This document shows, in pieces, positions 1 through 6,079 of a stretch of DNA of 7,584 nt. The first letter of the stretch is position 1, and the number at the start of each line of letters is the position of its first letter. Source of the stretch: an uncultured Muribaculaceae bacterium. Lineage in GTDB: Bacteria > Bacteroidota > Bacteroidia > Bacteroidales > Muribaculaceae. A model generated the notes under the pieces. The model was not told the origin of the DNA, ran no database searches, and was given only the letters and a program-made list of their open reading frames with translations. Made by a program: the position numbers and the translations under genes. Where the stretch lies: the NCBI GenBank assembly GCA_947177435.1, contig CAMWUM010000088.1:1-7584 (forward strand). The letters are read 5' to 3'.

Positions 1-27
1 GTTCATGATGTTGTTGGTCTTTTCCAT
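1..27 (-). CDS. 5' end of a gene running off the left edge (partial, unidentified)
   Basis: On the minus strand an ATG at 27-25 opens a frame that stays open to the window edge, giving nine residues (MEKTNNIMN). The case for a real start is its position: a perfect Bacteroidetes -7 box (TATCTTTG, 85-78) lies about 50 bases upstream, and the preceding minus-strand gene, dnaG, ends well before it. Nine residues are far too few to identify a family, so no function is offered. The next ATG in the same frame (6-4) is an alternative start. Confidence 0.4.
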
Positions 28-172
28 AATCGTAATTATTGAAATGGTTGTCGATGGGTATGTTTTGTTTGACATTGCAAAGATAAGGCTTTTTGCTCGG
101 GCAAACCTAATAATCGTTCGTTTCTTGTACGAAAGCCATAGATTTATTGACGAAACGCGCATTTTGCGCCGC
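28..172. other. intergenic gap downstream of dnaG
   Basis: This 145-base, fairly AT-rich gap separates the dnaG stop from the next minus-strand gene and contains the promoter listed separately. Just after the dnaG stop the minus strand carries a short hairpin, GCGC-AAAAT-GCGC (169-157), followed by GTTTCGTC. Another small stem, CCGC/GCGG, has the dnaG stop codon in its loop. Either could help end transcription, but the stems are only 4 bp and there is no long T run, so I do not call a terminator. An open plus-strand frame crosses this gap and enters dnaG; it shows no sign of being a gene. Confidence 0.5.
78..105 (-). promoter_or_regulatory. Bacteroidetes-type promoter for the left-edge gene
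   Basis: The minus strand reads TATCTTTG at 85-78, an exact match to the Bacteroidetes sigma-ABfr -7 consensus TAnnTTTG. A TTTG at 105-102 could be the -33 element, although the 16-base spacer is a little shorter than usual. Transcription would start around 70-74 and give a leader of about 45 bases before the ATG at 27. This suggests that the left-edge gene is transcribed independently of dnaG. Confidence 0.6.
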
Positions 173-2326
173 TCAGCGCGGATTGACTATGCGCTCGCCA
201 AGGATTTTTGAGAACTGTGCTTTGAGTTGGTATAGTTCGAATATCTGGCGCATGAGGTCTTGCTGGGCTTCGGGGGCAACCTGACGCATCTGGGTGTTGA
301 GGTCGGAGATTTGGGAGTCGAGGATGGCGTGCTTGAGTTCCATCACGCCGCGAAACAGTAGTTCGGGCAGTCGGTCCTCCTCCGTTTCGACGTAGCTGTA
401 CTTGGTGTGCCCCTTGCTCAGCTGGTAGCGCTCGGCCGCCAGAGCGGTCGACAGGCGCCGCTCGTCATCGTCGGGAGTGGACAGGAATATGTCTTCGAGG
501 TACATGCACGCAAACTCTCTGGATGCCTTGGCCATCTTGGCGTCGCAAAGTTCCAGCAAGTCTTTTTCCTTGGCCTGCATGTCGGCCAGGTCGCGTCCGT
601 TGCTGCGTATCAGTTCCTGGCCTTCGGCGATAGCCGCGGCGCGCTCCTGCTCGAGAGCCTGAGTCTTTTCTGCCAGGTCGGCGGGCCACTGCTCGGCCTG
701 AATCTGCAGGGCGTCGTCGTAAATCCTGCGGCAGATGGGATCGGTGAATGTAATGCCGTCGTTTTCAAGTTCGTTGCGGATGAACTCGAGCACCGAACAG
801 CCTACATCATCGAGCTGAAGCAGGCCGTACTTTACGATGTACTTGGCGAGCACCAGTTCGGGTTTGCGCAGTTTGTTGGCCGGGCGTACCACGGCAGGCT
901 GGGAGGGGGAGGGTTGAGATACGTTCGTCTCAGTGGTGGTTGTCGGTTGCGTAGGCTCCTGCGCGCGCTGATCGCGGGCCTGGCGCTGTTGCGCGGCCTT
1001 CTGCTCGCGCTCGGCGGCGTCGGCAATGCCCTTGGCCAACTGGAGCGAGAGCGTTTTCTCGTCGATGTCGAGCATGCGCGAGCACTCCTGCAGGTACACC
1101 CCGCGGGTGACGGGGTTGGGAATTACGGCGATGGAGTTGACGATATCGGTGATTACGCGCGAGCGGGCGATGGGGTCGTCGCCGGCGTCTTTGAGCAGTA
1201 TGCGCGTCTTGAAGCGTATGAAGTCGGTCTCGTTGTTGGCGATGTATTCCTCCACCTCGGTTGCGGAGTGCGATTGGGCGAACGAGTCGGGGTCGTCGCC
1301 GTCGGGCAGGAGGAGTACCTTGATGTTGAGCCCCTCGGCCAGCAGCATGTCTATGCCTCGGAGCGACGCCTTGATGCCTGCCGCGTCGGAGTCATAGATG
1401 ACGGTGACGTTCTGGGTGAAGCGGTGCAGCAGACGCACCTGTCCGTCGGTGAGTGATGTGCCGGATGAGGCCACCACATTGTCGACGCCCACCTGGTGCA
1501 TCGAGATTACGTCCATGTATCCCTCGACCAGTATGCACTTGTCGCGCTTCATGATGGCCGACTTGGCCTGGAACAGGCCGTAGAGCTCGTGACTCTTGCT
1601 GTATATGAGCGATTCGGGCGAGTTGACGTACTTGGCCATCGACTTGTCGGAGCGCAGCGTGCGTCCGCCGAAGGCCACCACTCGGCCCGAGATTGAAAAC
1701 ACGGGGTAAATCACCCTGCCGCGGAAGCGGTCATAGACCTGGCCTTTTTCCGAGCGCGAACACAGACCGGTCTGGATGAGGAATTTTTCAGAGAAGCCCT
1801 TTTGCTGGGCGGCTTTCAGCAAGTCGTCGTTGCGGTCGAGGGCGTAGCCGAGGCGGAACTTCTGCACCATCTGGTCGTTGATGCCGCGCTCGCGGAAATA
1901 CGCCAGGCCTATATCGCGGCCGTCTGGCGTGTCGGTGAGATTGTGCTCGAAATGCTTGAGCGCGAAATCATTGACGGCCAGCATCGACTCGCGTTCGGTG
2001 GCCTCTTCGCGCTCGGCATCGGTCATTTCGTGCTCACGTATCTCGATGTTGTACTTCTTGGCCAGGTAGCGCAGGGCCTCGTAGTAGGTCATCTGCTCGT
2101 GCTCCATCACGAAGTTGACGGGCGAGCCGCCCTTGCCGCAACTGAAGCATTTGCAAATGCCCTTGGCCCGCGACACGGAGAACGAGGGCGTGCGTTCGTT
2201 GTGGAACGGACACAGGCCCACATAGTTGACTCCGCGCTTTTTGAGGCTGACGAAGTCACTCACCACATCCACGATGTCGGCTGCGTCGAGGATGCGCTGT
2301 ACGGTCTCCCGGTCAATCTTCTTCAT
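173..2326 (-). CDS. dnaG: DNA primase DnaG
   Basis: Replicative primase, which makes the short RNA primers used on both strands at the replication fork. All expected parts are visible in the 717 residues. The N-terminal CHC2 zinc ribbon has C39, H42, C60 and C63 in the usual C-x2-H-x17-C-x2-C spacing. The RNA-polymerase core includes RGRVIYPVF at 202-210 and YVNSPES at 233-239. The TOPRIM metal-binding motifs are VEGYMD at 267-272 (E268) and DSDAAG at 312-317. Residues about 437-483 are a Q/A/R then P/T-rich low-complexity linker. The C-terminal part (about 485-717) is helical and rich in charged residues, as expected for the helicase-interacting region, but diverged. The start fits the family: the zinc ribbon begins about 38 residues in. 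It lies 9 bp after the DUF4270 gene, so it is probably last in a three-gene transcript. No defect is seen. Confidence 0.98.
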   Translation of the reverse strand: MKKIDRETVQRILDAADIVDVVSDFVSLKKRGVNYVGLCPFHNERTPSFSVSRAKGICKCFSCGKGGSPVNFVMEHEQMTYYEALRYLAKKYNIEIREHEMTDAEREEATERESMLAVNDFALKHFEHNLTDTPDGRDIGLAYFRERGINDQMVQKFRLGYALDRNDDLLKAAQQKGFSEKFLIQTGLCSRSEKGQVYDRFRGRVIYPVFSISGRVVAFGGRTLRSDKSMAKYVNSPESLIYSKSHELYGLFQAKSAIMKRDKCILVEGYMDVISMHQVGVDNVVASSGTSLTDGQVRLLHRFTQNVTVIYDSDAAGIKASLRGIDMLLAEGLNIKVLLLPDGDDPDSFAQSHSATEVEEYIANNETDFIRFKTRILLKDAGDDPIARSRVITDIVNSIAVIPNPVTRGVYLQECSRMLDIDEKTLSLQLAKGIADAAEREQKAAQQRQARDQRAQEPTQPTTTTETNVSQPSPSQPAVVRPANKLRKPELVLAKYIVKYGLLQLDDVGCSVLEFIRNELENDGITFTDPICRRIYDDALQIQAEQWPADLAEKTQALEQERAAAIAEGQELIRSNGRDLADMQAKEKDLLELCDAKMAKASREFACMYLEDIFLSTPDDDERRLSTALAAERYQLSKGHTKYSYVETEEDRLPELLFRGVMELKHAILDSQISDLNTQMRQVAPEAQQDLMRQIFELYQLKAQFSKILGERIVNPR

Positions 2327-2335
2327 TGCCGAGCC

Positions 2336-3730
2336 TTACTTGCTGATTTGCTGTACGGTATAGGTGAATTTGATTTTCGACTGGTCGAGGAGCAGGCGGC
2401 CCATCACAGGTGCAGCCATGTAGGGCGTGATCATCGTGAGTTCCTCGGTGGTGCCGTAGTACGAATTGCTTGAAGTCTCGAAGGTGGCAAGCACGGGCAC
2501 GATGACAAACGAGTAGTCTTCCTCAGTGATTTCCTCGCCTGCTGCCTGGCGTGAGGCAAGGGCAGAAATGTATGCTGCCATATCTCCAAAGTCATAGACG
2601 CTTGCTTCTGAGTCGTACTTCGCATAGAATGAGGTCTGGCTGTCGGGGAGCTTGTTGTTGGCGAAGAATGCTTCGCGATCCTTCTTAAGGATCATCAGCA
2701 GATAGGTGGGCAGTCCAAAACCGTATTCGTTTTCTATGGTGCGCGCGGGCACGGAGAACGACAGGGCGTTGAGCACCTTGAGCGAGTTGGGGTCGGAGTT
2801 GAACTTGGCCAGCATCTCGGGAGCCGGGAAGCGCATCTGCACCTCCATGCCCACGGGTGCCACCACGATGGCCTCGCCTTGGTCGGCGCGGGCCTTCACG
2901 TCGTCGCTGATCTGCACGGTCACGTCGTTGTTGGTCACAACCTCTGGCGACACGGCGAAGTACTGGCCGTACCCCTTGATCGTGGTGTCCTGGTCGGCAT
3001 AGTAGTGGTGGTAATACATCACCATCTCGGTCGTGGACGAACGCACAAGACGACCCGAACCGAAGGAGTTCTTCAAGTACAGTCCTTTGAATACATTGTC
3101 GTTAAATGCTGTAGGCGACAGGAAATTAGACGGATTTTCCAGATAGGCGCCGTACAGCTCGCGGCCGAGTTCGACGGGCAGTTTTGCCTTTATCTCCATC
3201 AGGCCCTCAGCCACGGTGTCGCCGATGAGTTTTGCGTCGCGGTGCGACACATTGTAGATTATCGAGGTCAGAGGCTTGTCGGGGTTGTAATATCCAGTGG
3301 GATCGAAATCGCTGAAGATAGGCGAGGGGAGGGTCTCCTCCAGGCGGTACACCTCCAGGCCCATGGGCGCGAGGGTGTCGCCCACGTATTCGCCGTCGAA
3401 TACGTACATATAGAGCACCAGCGAGTCGATGTCGTCAACCGTAATCTCGGACGAACACAGGCGCGAGGCCGGCATGAACTGGGTGACGACGTTGCTCTCC
3501 ATGCGGCCGTAGCCCGGTGCGCTGAACACGCCAAGCAACTGCGACACGGTGCGCGACTGCACGCTCGCCATCGGCGCCGAATGGCCCGACACGGTGAACG
3601 ACGAGTCGATGATTACCTCGATGGGATTCTCCACGAGCGACGATCCGATGGTCGAATTGTCGTTGCAGCTGCCCAGGGCCGCGCCCAAGGCGGCGACAAC
3701 GGACATTAGCAGCAGTGAGGTCTTTCTCAT
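2336..3730 (-). CDS. DUF4270 family lipoprotein
   Basis: A 464-residue exported lipoprotein. The N-terminus has MRK, a hydrophobic stretch, and a lipobox ending LGSC with the lipidated cysteine at residue 22. The rest is predicted beta-rich, with alternating hydrophobic residues and many Y, S and T. It fits DUF4270, a Bacteroidetes family of unknown function: the early SSF-V segment, VLYMYV-type strands near 105-110, VYRLEE at 127-132, and a GLYLKNSFGSGRLV-like segment at 216-229. Its length is normal for the family. The cysteine is followed by N-D-N-S, not a clear acidic surface-export signal, so surface versus periplasmic display cannot be decided. It sits 27 bp after the GT5-like gene and 9 bp before dnaG, on the same strand, and likely shares their transcript. 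Assignment rests on overall pattern recall, not on a search. Confidence 0.85.
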   Translation of the reverse strand: MRKTSLLLMSVVAALGAALGSCNDNSTIGSSLVENPIEVIIDSSFTVSGHSAPMASVQSRTVSQLLGVFSAPGYGRMESNVVTQFMPASRLCSSEITVDDIDSLVLYMYVFDGEYVGDTLAPMGLEVYRLEETLPSPIFSDFDPTGYYNPDKPLTSIIYNVSHRDAKLIGDTVAEGLMEIKAKLPVELGRELYGAYLENPSNFLSPTAFNDNVFKGLYLKNSFGSGRLVRSSTTEMVMYYHHYYADQDTTIKGYGQYFAVSPEVVTNNDVTVQISDDVKARADQGEAIVVAPVGMEVQMRFPAPEMLAKFNSDPNSLKVLNALSFSVPARTIENEYGFGLPTYLLMILKKDREAFFANNKLPDSQTSFYAKYDSEASVYDFGDMAAYISALASRQAAGEEITEEDYSFVIVPVLATFETSSNSYYGTTEELTMITPYMAAPVMGRLLLDQSKIKFTYTVQQISK

Positions 3731-3757
3731 ATATGCTGGGGGAGTGTAGGGTTTTGA

Positions 3758-4561
3758 TTAAAGTGTGGCGTAGAAGTCGGCGTAGGCCTGGGCGTTGTCG
3801 AGGCCGGGGAAAGGCAGGAAGGGCTTGCCCTGGGCCTTGGCGTACTCGATGATTTCGGGGTCTACGTCGTCGGTGGCGGCCACCACGGCGTCGCTGTGGT
3901 CGATGGCCAGGCGGTGCAGTGCTTTGGCGTTGATCTCGCCTTGCAGCAGCGCGTTGATTTGCTCGTCGGCAAAGCCCATCATGCGCAGTTTCTCGGGCAT
4001 GCGGCTGTCGAGGGACGAGGGGAGTTCGCCGCCATAGATGGAGTAGACGATCTTGGCATCCTTGAAGGCGGGGTCGTCGGGATGCTTGCTCTTAATCATC
4101 GTCGGGCACAGGGCCGAGATCCAGCCCGAGCAGTGGATGATGCCGGGGTACCAGCGCAGCTTGCGCACGGTCTCGATTACGCCCACGGTGAAGAAAATCA
4201 TGCGCTCGTCGTTGTCGTCGGGATTGGTCTCCGTTTCGAGCTGGGTCGAGGCGTGATGGTGGAAAAAGTCGTCGTTGTCAATGAAATAGACTTGCAGGCG
4301 TGAAGGCTGCAGCGTGGCCACCTTGATGATCAGCGGATGGTCGGCGTCGTCAATGGCAATGTTGAGGCCCGAGAGGCGAATCACCTCGTGGAGTTGGTTG
4401 CGTCGCTCGTTGATGCAGCCGTACTTAGGCATGAATGTGCGCACCTCTATGCCGCGCTCCTGCATGCCCTGAGGCACCGTGCGGCTCAGCATTGACATAG
4501 TCGTCGGATTAAGATATGGATTGATTTCTTGAGAGATGTATAATGCTTTGTTGGTGTCCAT
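3758..4561 (-). CDS. short starch/glycogen synthase-like protein (GT5 N-terminal domain only)
   Basis: A 267-residue protein resembling the N-terminal Rossmann half of GT5 glycogen/starch synthases. Seen: ALYISQEINPY at 6-16 (the first strand and the family's SxE), RGIEVRTFMPKYGCINERR at 36-54, VYFIDNDDFF at 91-100, and IIHCSGW at 141-147, matching the H-x-H-D-W region. Odd: the ADP-glucose-binding K-x-G-G-L after the first strand is absent (NPTTMS instead), the second histidine of H-x-H-D-W is serine, and the C-terminal catalytic half is missing because the protein stops at residue 267 against about 480 for GlgA. Short versions are common in Bacteroidales as I recall them, so this is a family form and not a local truncation. 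Catalytic activity is doubtful. I chose the start at 4561 over 4624 because the homologous core begins there and a -7 box lies inside the longer frame. Confidence 0.88.
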   Translation of the reverse strand: MDTNKALYISQEINPYLNPTTMSMLSRTVPQGMQERGIEVRTFMPKYGCINERRNQLHEVIRLSGLNIAIDDADHPLIIKVATLQPSRLQVYFIDNDDFFHHHASTQLETETNPDDNDERMIFFTVGVIETVRKLRWYPGIIHCSGWISALCPTMIKSKHPDDPAFKDAKIVYSIYGGELPSSLDSRMPEKLRMMGFADEQINALLQGEINAKALHRLAIDHSDAVVAATDDVDPEIIEYAKAQGKPFLPFPGLDNAQAYADFYATL

Positions 4562-4599
4562 CTTTGACTTAGCGGTTGGCCTTAAGTTAAAATAATGTG

Positions 4600-4607
4600 C
4601 AAAGTTA
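4600..4607 (-). promoter_or_regulatory. -7 box for the GT5-like/DUF4270/dnaG transcript
   Basis: The minus strand reads TAACTTTG at 4607-4600, an exact TAnnTTTG, followed by C. It lies 38 bases before the ATG at 4561, implying a leader of about 30 bases. No TTTG occurs at the expected -33 position, where the sequence is the AT palindrome TAATATTA. The box rules against translation starting at 4624, since transcription would begin downstream of that codon. Confidence 0.65.
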
Positions 4608-4652
4608 CGAATTTTCCCCGACATAATAATATTAAAAAATCAAAAAAAGCAG

Positions 4653-4660
4653 TAAATTTG
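4653..4660 (+). promoter_or_regulatory. -7 box for the DUF4924 gene
   Basis: TAAATTTG at 4653-4660 is an exact Bacteroidetes -7 match, followed by C. It lies 68 bases before the ATG at 4729, giving a leader of about 60 bases. There is no TTTG at -33. It is back to back with the minus-strand box at 4600-4607. Confidence 0.6.
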
Positions 4661-4728
4661 CATTGGTATCTTCGTCACGGAACTTTTTTAGCGCTCCGGT
4701 GGTTTTTTATTTATATAATGTTAAGATT

Positions 4729-5280
4729 ATGTATGTAGCTTCGAAAAAAAGGAAAGAGAATGTGGCCGAGTATCTGCTGTACATGTGGCAGATCGAGGAC
4801 TTGATACGCGCCAATGGGCTCGACCTCGGCAAAATCGAGGAGAATGTCATAGGCAAAAGCGGGCTCACTGAGGAGCAGCGCAAGGAGATGCTCGGATGGT
4901 ACGAGAGTCTCATCGACATGATGCGGTGCGAGGGCGTCGAGCAAAAGGGCCACTTGCAAATCAACAAGAATATGATCGGCCAGCTCGCCGACCTGCACCA
5001 GACGCTGCTGCGCGACCCGAAATTTCAGGACTACCATTCTGAATTTTACAAGACTTTGCCCTACATCGTCGAGCTCCGCAGCAAGGCCGGTGAGGAGAAG
5101 GCCGGAGAGATTGAGACGTGCTTCAACGCTCTGTACGGTTGGCTTTTGTTGCGCCTTAAAGGCCAGGAGATAAGCCCCGAGACTCAGCAGGCGATGGCGC
5201 AGATTGCGCGGTTCGTGGCCCTGCTGGCCCGCGATTTCCACCTCGACGAGCAAGAAAAGCTGTTCAAACGCGAAGAATAA
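4729..5280 (+). CDS. DUF4924 family protein
   Basis: A 183-residue, probably cytoplasmic protein with no signal peptide or membrane segment; it looks almost entirely alpha-helical. It fits the Bacteroidetes family DUF4924, whose hallmark is the N-terminal KRKENVAEYLLYMWQIEDLIR stretch, here at residues 7-27. Later conserved-looking parts are LQINKNM at 76-82, DYHSEFYKTLPYIVELR at 101-117, LYGWLLLRLKGQEIS at 135-149 and the acidic, lysine-rich tail. The function is unknown to me. The start at 4729 is chosen because the family begins just before KRKEN; the frame is open further upstream, but that part overlaps the -7 box and has only a TTG start. There is no clear Shine-Dalgarno, as usual in this phylum. 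It is divergent from the GT5-like gene, and the acyltransferase follows 45 bp downstream. Confidence 0.87.
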   Translation: MYVASKKRKENVAEYLLYMWQIEDLIRANGLDLGKIEENVIGKSGLTEEQRKEMLGWYESLIDMMRCEGVEQKGHLQINKNMIGQLADLHQTLLRDPKFQDYHSEFYKTLPYIVELRSKAGEEKAGEIETCFNALYGWLLLRLKGQEISPETQQAMAQIARFVALLARDFHLDEQEKLFKREE

Positions 5281-5293
5281 GGATAAAAATAGC

Positions 5294-5301
5294 TATCTTT
5301 G
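5294..5301 (+). promoter_or_regulatory. -7 box for the acyltransferase gene
   Basis: TATCTTTG at 5294-5301, followed by C, is an exact Bacteroidetes -7 match, placed 13 bases after the DUF4924 stop and 24 bases before the acyltransferase ATG. The expected -33 region would lie inside the 3' end of the DUF4924 gene and shows no TTTG. It suggests that the acyltransferase can be transcribed on its own, with a very short leader of about 18 bases. Confidence 0.55.
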
Positions 5302-5325
5302 CGCTCAAATCCATTATTCTTAACC

Positions 5326-6051
5326 ATGCTGATTTTCTTGTATCGCGTATATTTCGTTTTGATAGTTCCGCTCTTGGCGGTTTGGTCAATTTTGTGCGCC
5401 ATTGTGGCAATCCTGCTGTCGGCCTGCGGGCTTAAGCAACTCGGCGGCTACTGGGTGCCGGTGGCTTGGGCCAAGGTCTGGTGCTGGCTTACGTTTGTCA
5501 GAGTCAAGGCTGTGGGCCGCGAGAACATATCAAAGAACAAGGCCTACGTGTTCGTGGCCAACCATCAGGGACAGTACGACATCTATTCAATCTACGCGGG
5601 CTTGGGTCACAACTTCCGCTGGATGATGAAAAAGGCGCTTGAGAAGATACCTGTGGTGGGATACTCCTGCCGAGTGTCGGGACAGATCTACGTCGACACC
5701 TCGTCGCGATCCAACACCCGCCAGACGATGGAGACGGCCAAGCGGCAGATTGCCAGCGGCATGTCGGTGGTAGTCTTCCCCGAGGGTTCGCGTTCTTACG
5801 ACGGACGCGTGCAGCGATTCAAGAAAGGCGCGTTCACATTGGCAGAGGCGTTCAACCTGCCAGTGGTGCCTATCACCATCGACGGCTCGTACGAAATCAA
5901 CCCCCGCACCGAGCGCCTGCCCCGTCCGGGCCGCATCGTGCTCACTATCCACAAGCCCATCGAACCCGACGGCGACGCCCACGATATGGATCGATTGATG
6001 GAACTTTCGCGTGAAGCAATCATTTCGGCCCTGCCCGAAAAACACAAATAA
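5326..6051 (+). CDS. plsC: 1-acyl-sn-glycerol-3-phosphate acyltransferase (PlsC family)
   Basis: Transfers an acyl chain to the sn-2 position of lysophosphatidic acid to make phosphatidic acid, the precursor of membrane phospholipids, at the inner membrane. The 241 residues start with one or two hydrophobic segments (about 3-34) that would anchor it. The PlsC motifs then appear in order: catalytic NHQGQYD with H80 and D85 (H-x4-D), the GQIYVDTSSRSN segment at 119-130, substrate-binding FPEGSRS at 151-157, and LPVVPITI at 178-185. Length is typical. Start: the ATG at 5326 is the first ATG of the frame; the longer frame begins with a TTG that lies within the -7 box. It is followed after 28 bp by a small lipoprotein gene on the same strand. 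Acyl chain and exact substrate cannot be read from sequence, and a related acyltransferase of lyso-ornithine or similar lipids is possible, so the symbol is provisional. Confidence 0.92.
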   Translation: MLIFLYRVYFVLIVPLLAVWSILCAIVAILLSACGLKQLGGYWVPVAWAKVWCWLTFVRVKAVGRENISKNKAYVFVANHQGQYDIYSIYAGLGHNFRWMMKKALEKIPVVGYSCRVSGQIYVDTSSRSNTRQTMETAKRQIASGMSVVVFPEGSRSYDGRVQRFKKGAFTLAEAFNLPVVPITIDGSYEINPRTERLPRPGRIVLTIHKPIEPDGDAHDMDRLMELSREAIISALPEKHK

Positions 6052-6079
6052 TATACTGACCTTTAATACTTAACAGACA

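Larger units (their letters stand above)
4562..4728. promoter_or_regulatory. divergent intergenic region with two back-to-back promoters
   Basis: This 167-base AT-rich region separates the minus-strand GT5-like gene from the plus-strand DUF4924 gene. It holds the two -7 boxes and, between them, the perfect 8-base palindrome TAATATTA at 4627-4634, which falls where both -33 elements would be expected. The palindrome centre is about 27 and 26 bases from the two box centres. Flanking A-runs (635-638 and 642-648 of the 4000s) add intrinsic bend potential. No further gene is seen. Confidence 0.5.

Noticed and set aside
157..169. GCGC-AAAAT-GCGC hairpin after the dnaG stop, considered as a terminator
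   Set aside because: The 4-bp stem and the interrupted T tract (GTTTCGTC) are too weak for a confident call; it is noted only within the intergenic entry.
5..211. 68-residue plus-strand frame at the left edge
   Set aside because: It overlaps a minus-strand promoter and the end of dnaG, and its sequence shows no domain. The hydrophobic start reflects the AT-rich intergenic DNA.
407..1456. 349-residue open frame on the plus strand, antisense to dnaG
   Set aside because: It lies wholly inside dnaG, has a biased G/L/V/R composition typical of the complement of a GC-rich coding frame, and shows no domain. dnaG on the other strand has every family motif.
1802..2473. 223-residue plus-strand frame spanning the dnaG start and the DUF4270 end
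   Set aside because: It covers the 5' end of dnaG and the 3' end of DUF4270 on the opposite strand, both solid genes, and has no recognisable motif or promoter.
2879..3709. 276-residue plus-strand frame antisense to the DUF4270 gene
   Set aside because: H/V/R-rich shadow translation; the minus-strand frame has a signal peptide with lipobox and family features.
4562..4624. 21-codon upstream extension of the GT5-like protein starting at the ATG at 4624
   Set aside because: A perfect -7 box (4607-4600) lies inside it and the homologous core starts at 4561, so the extension is most likely untranscribed promoter and leader.
4711..5253. 180-residue minus-strand frame antisense to DUF4924
   Set aside because: The plus strand carries the DUF4924 hallmark and a promoter. 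The antisense product is L/V/A/Q-rich with no motif and would overlap the divergent regulatory region.
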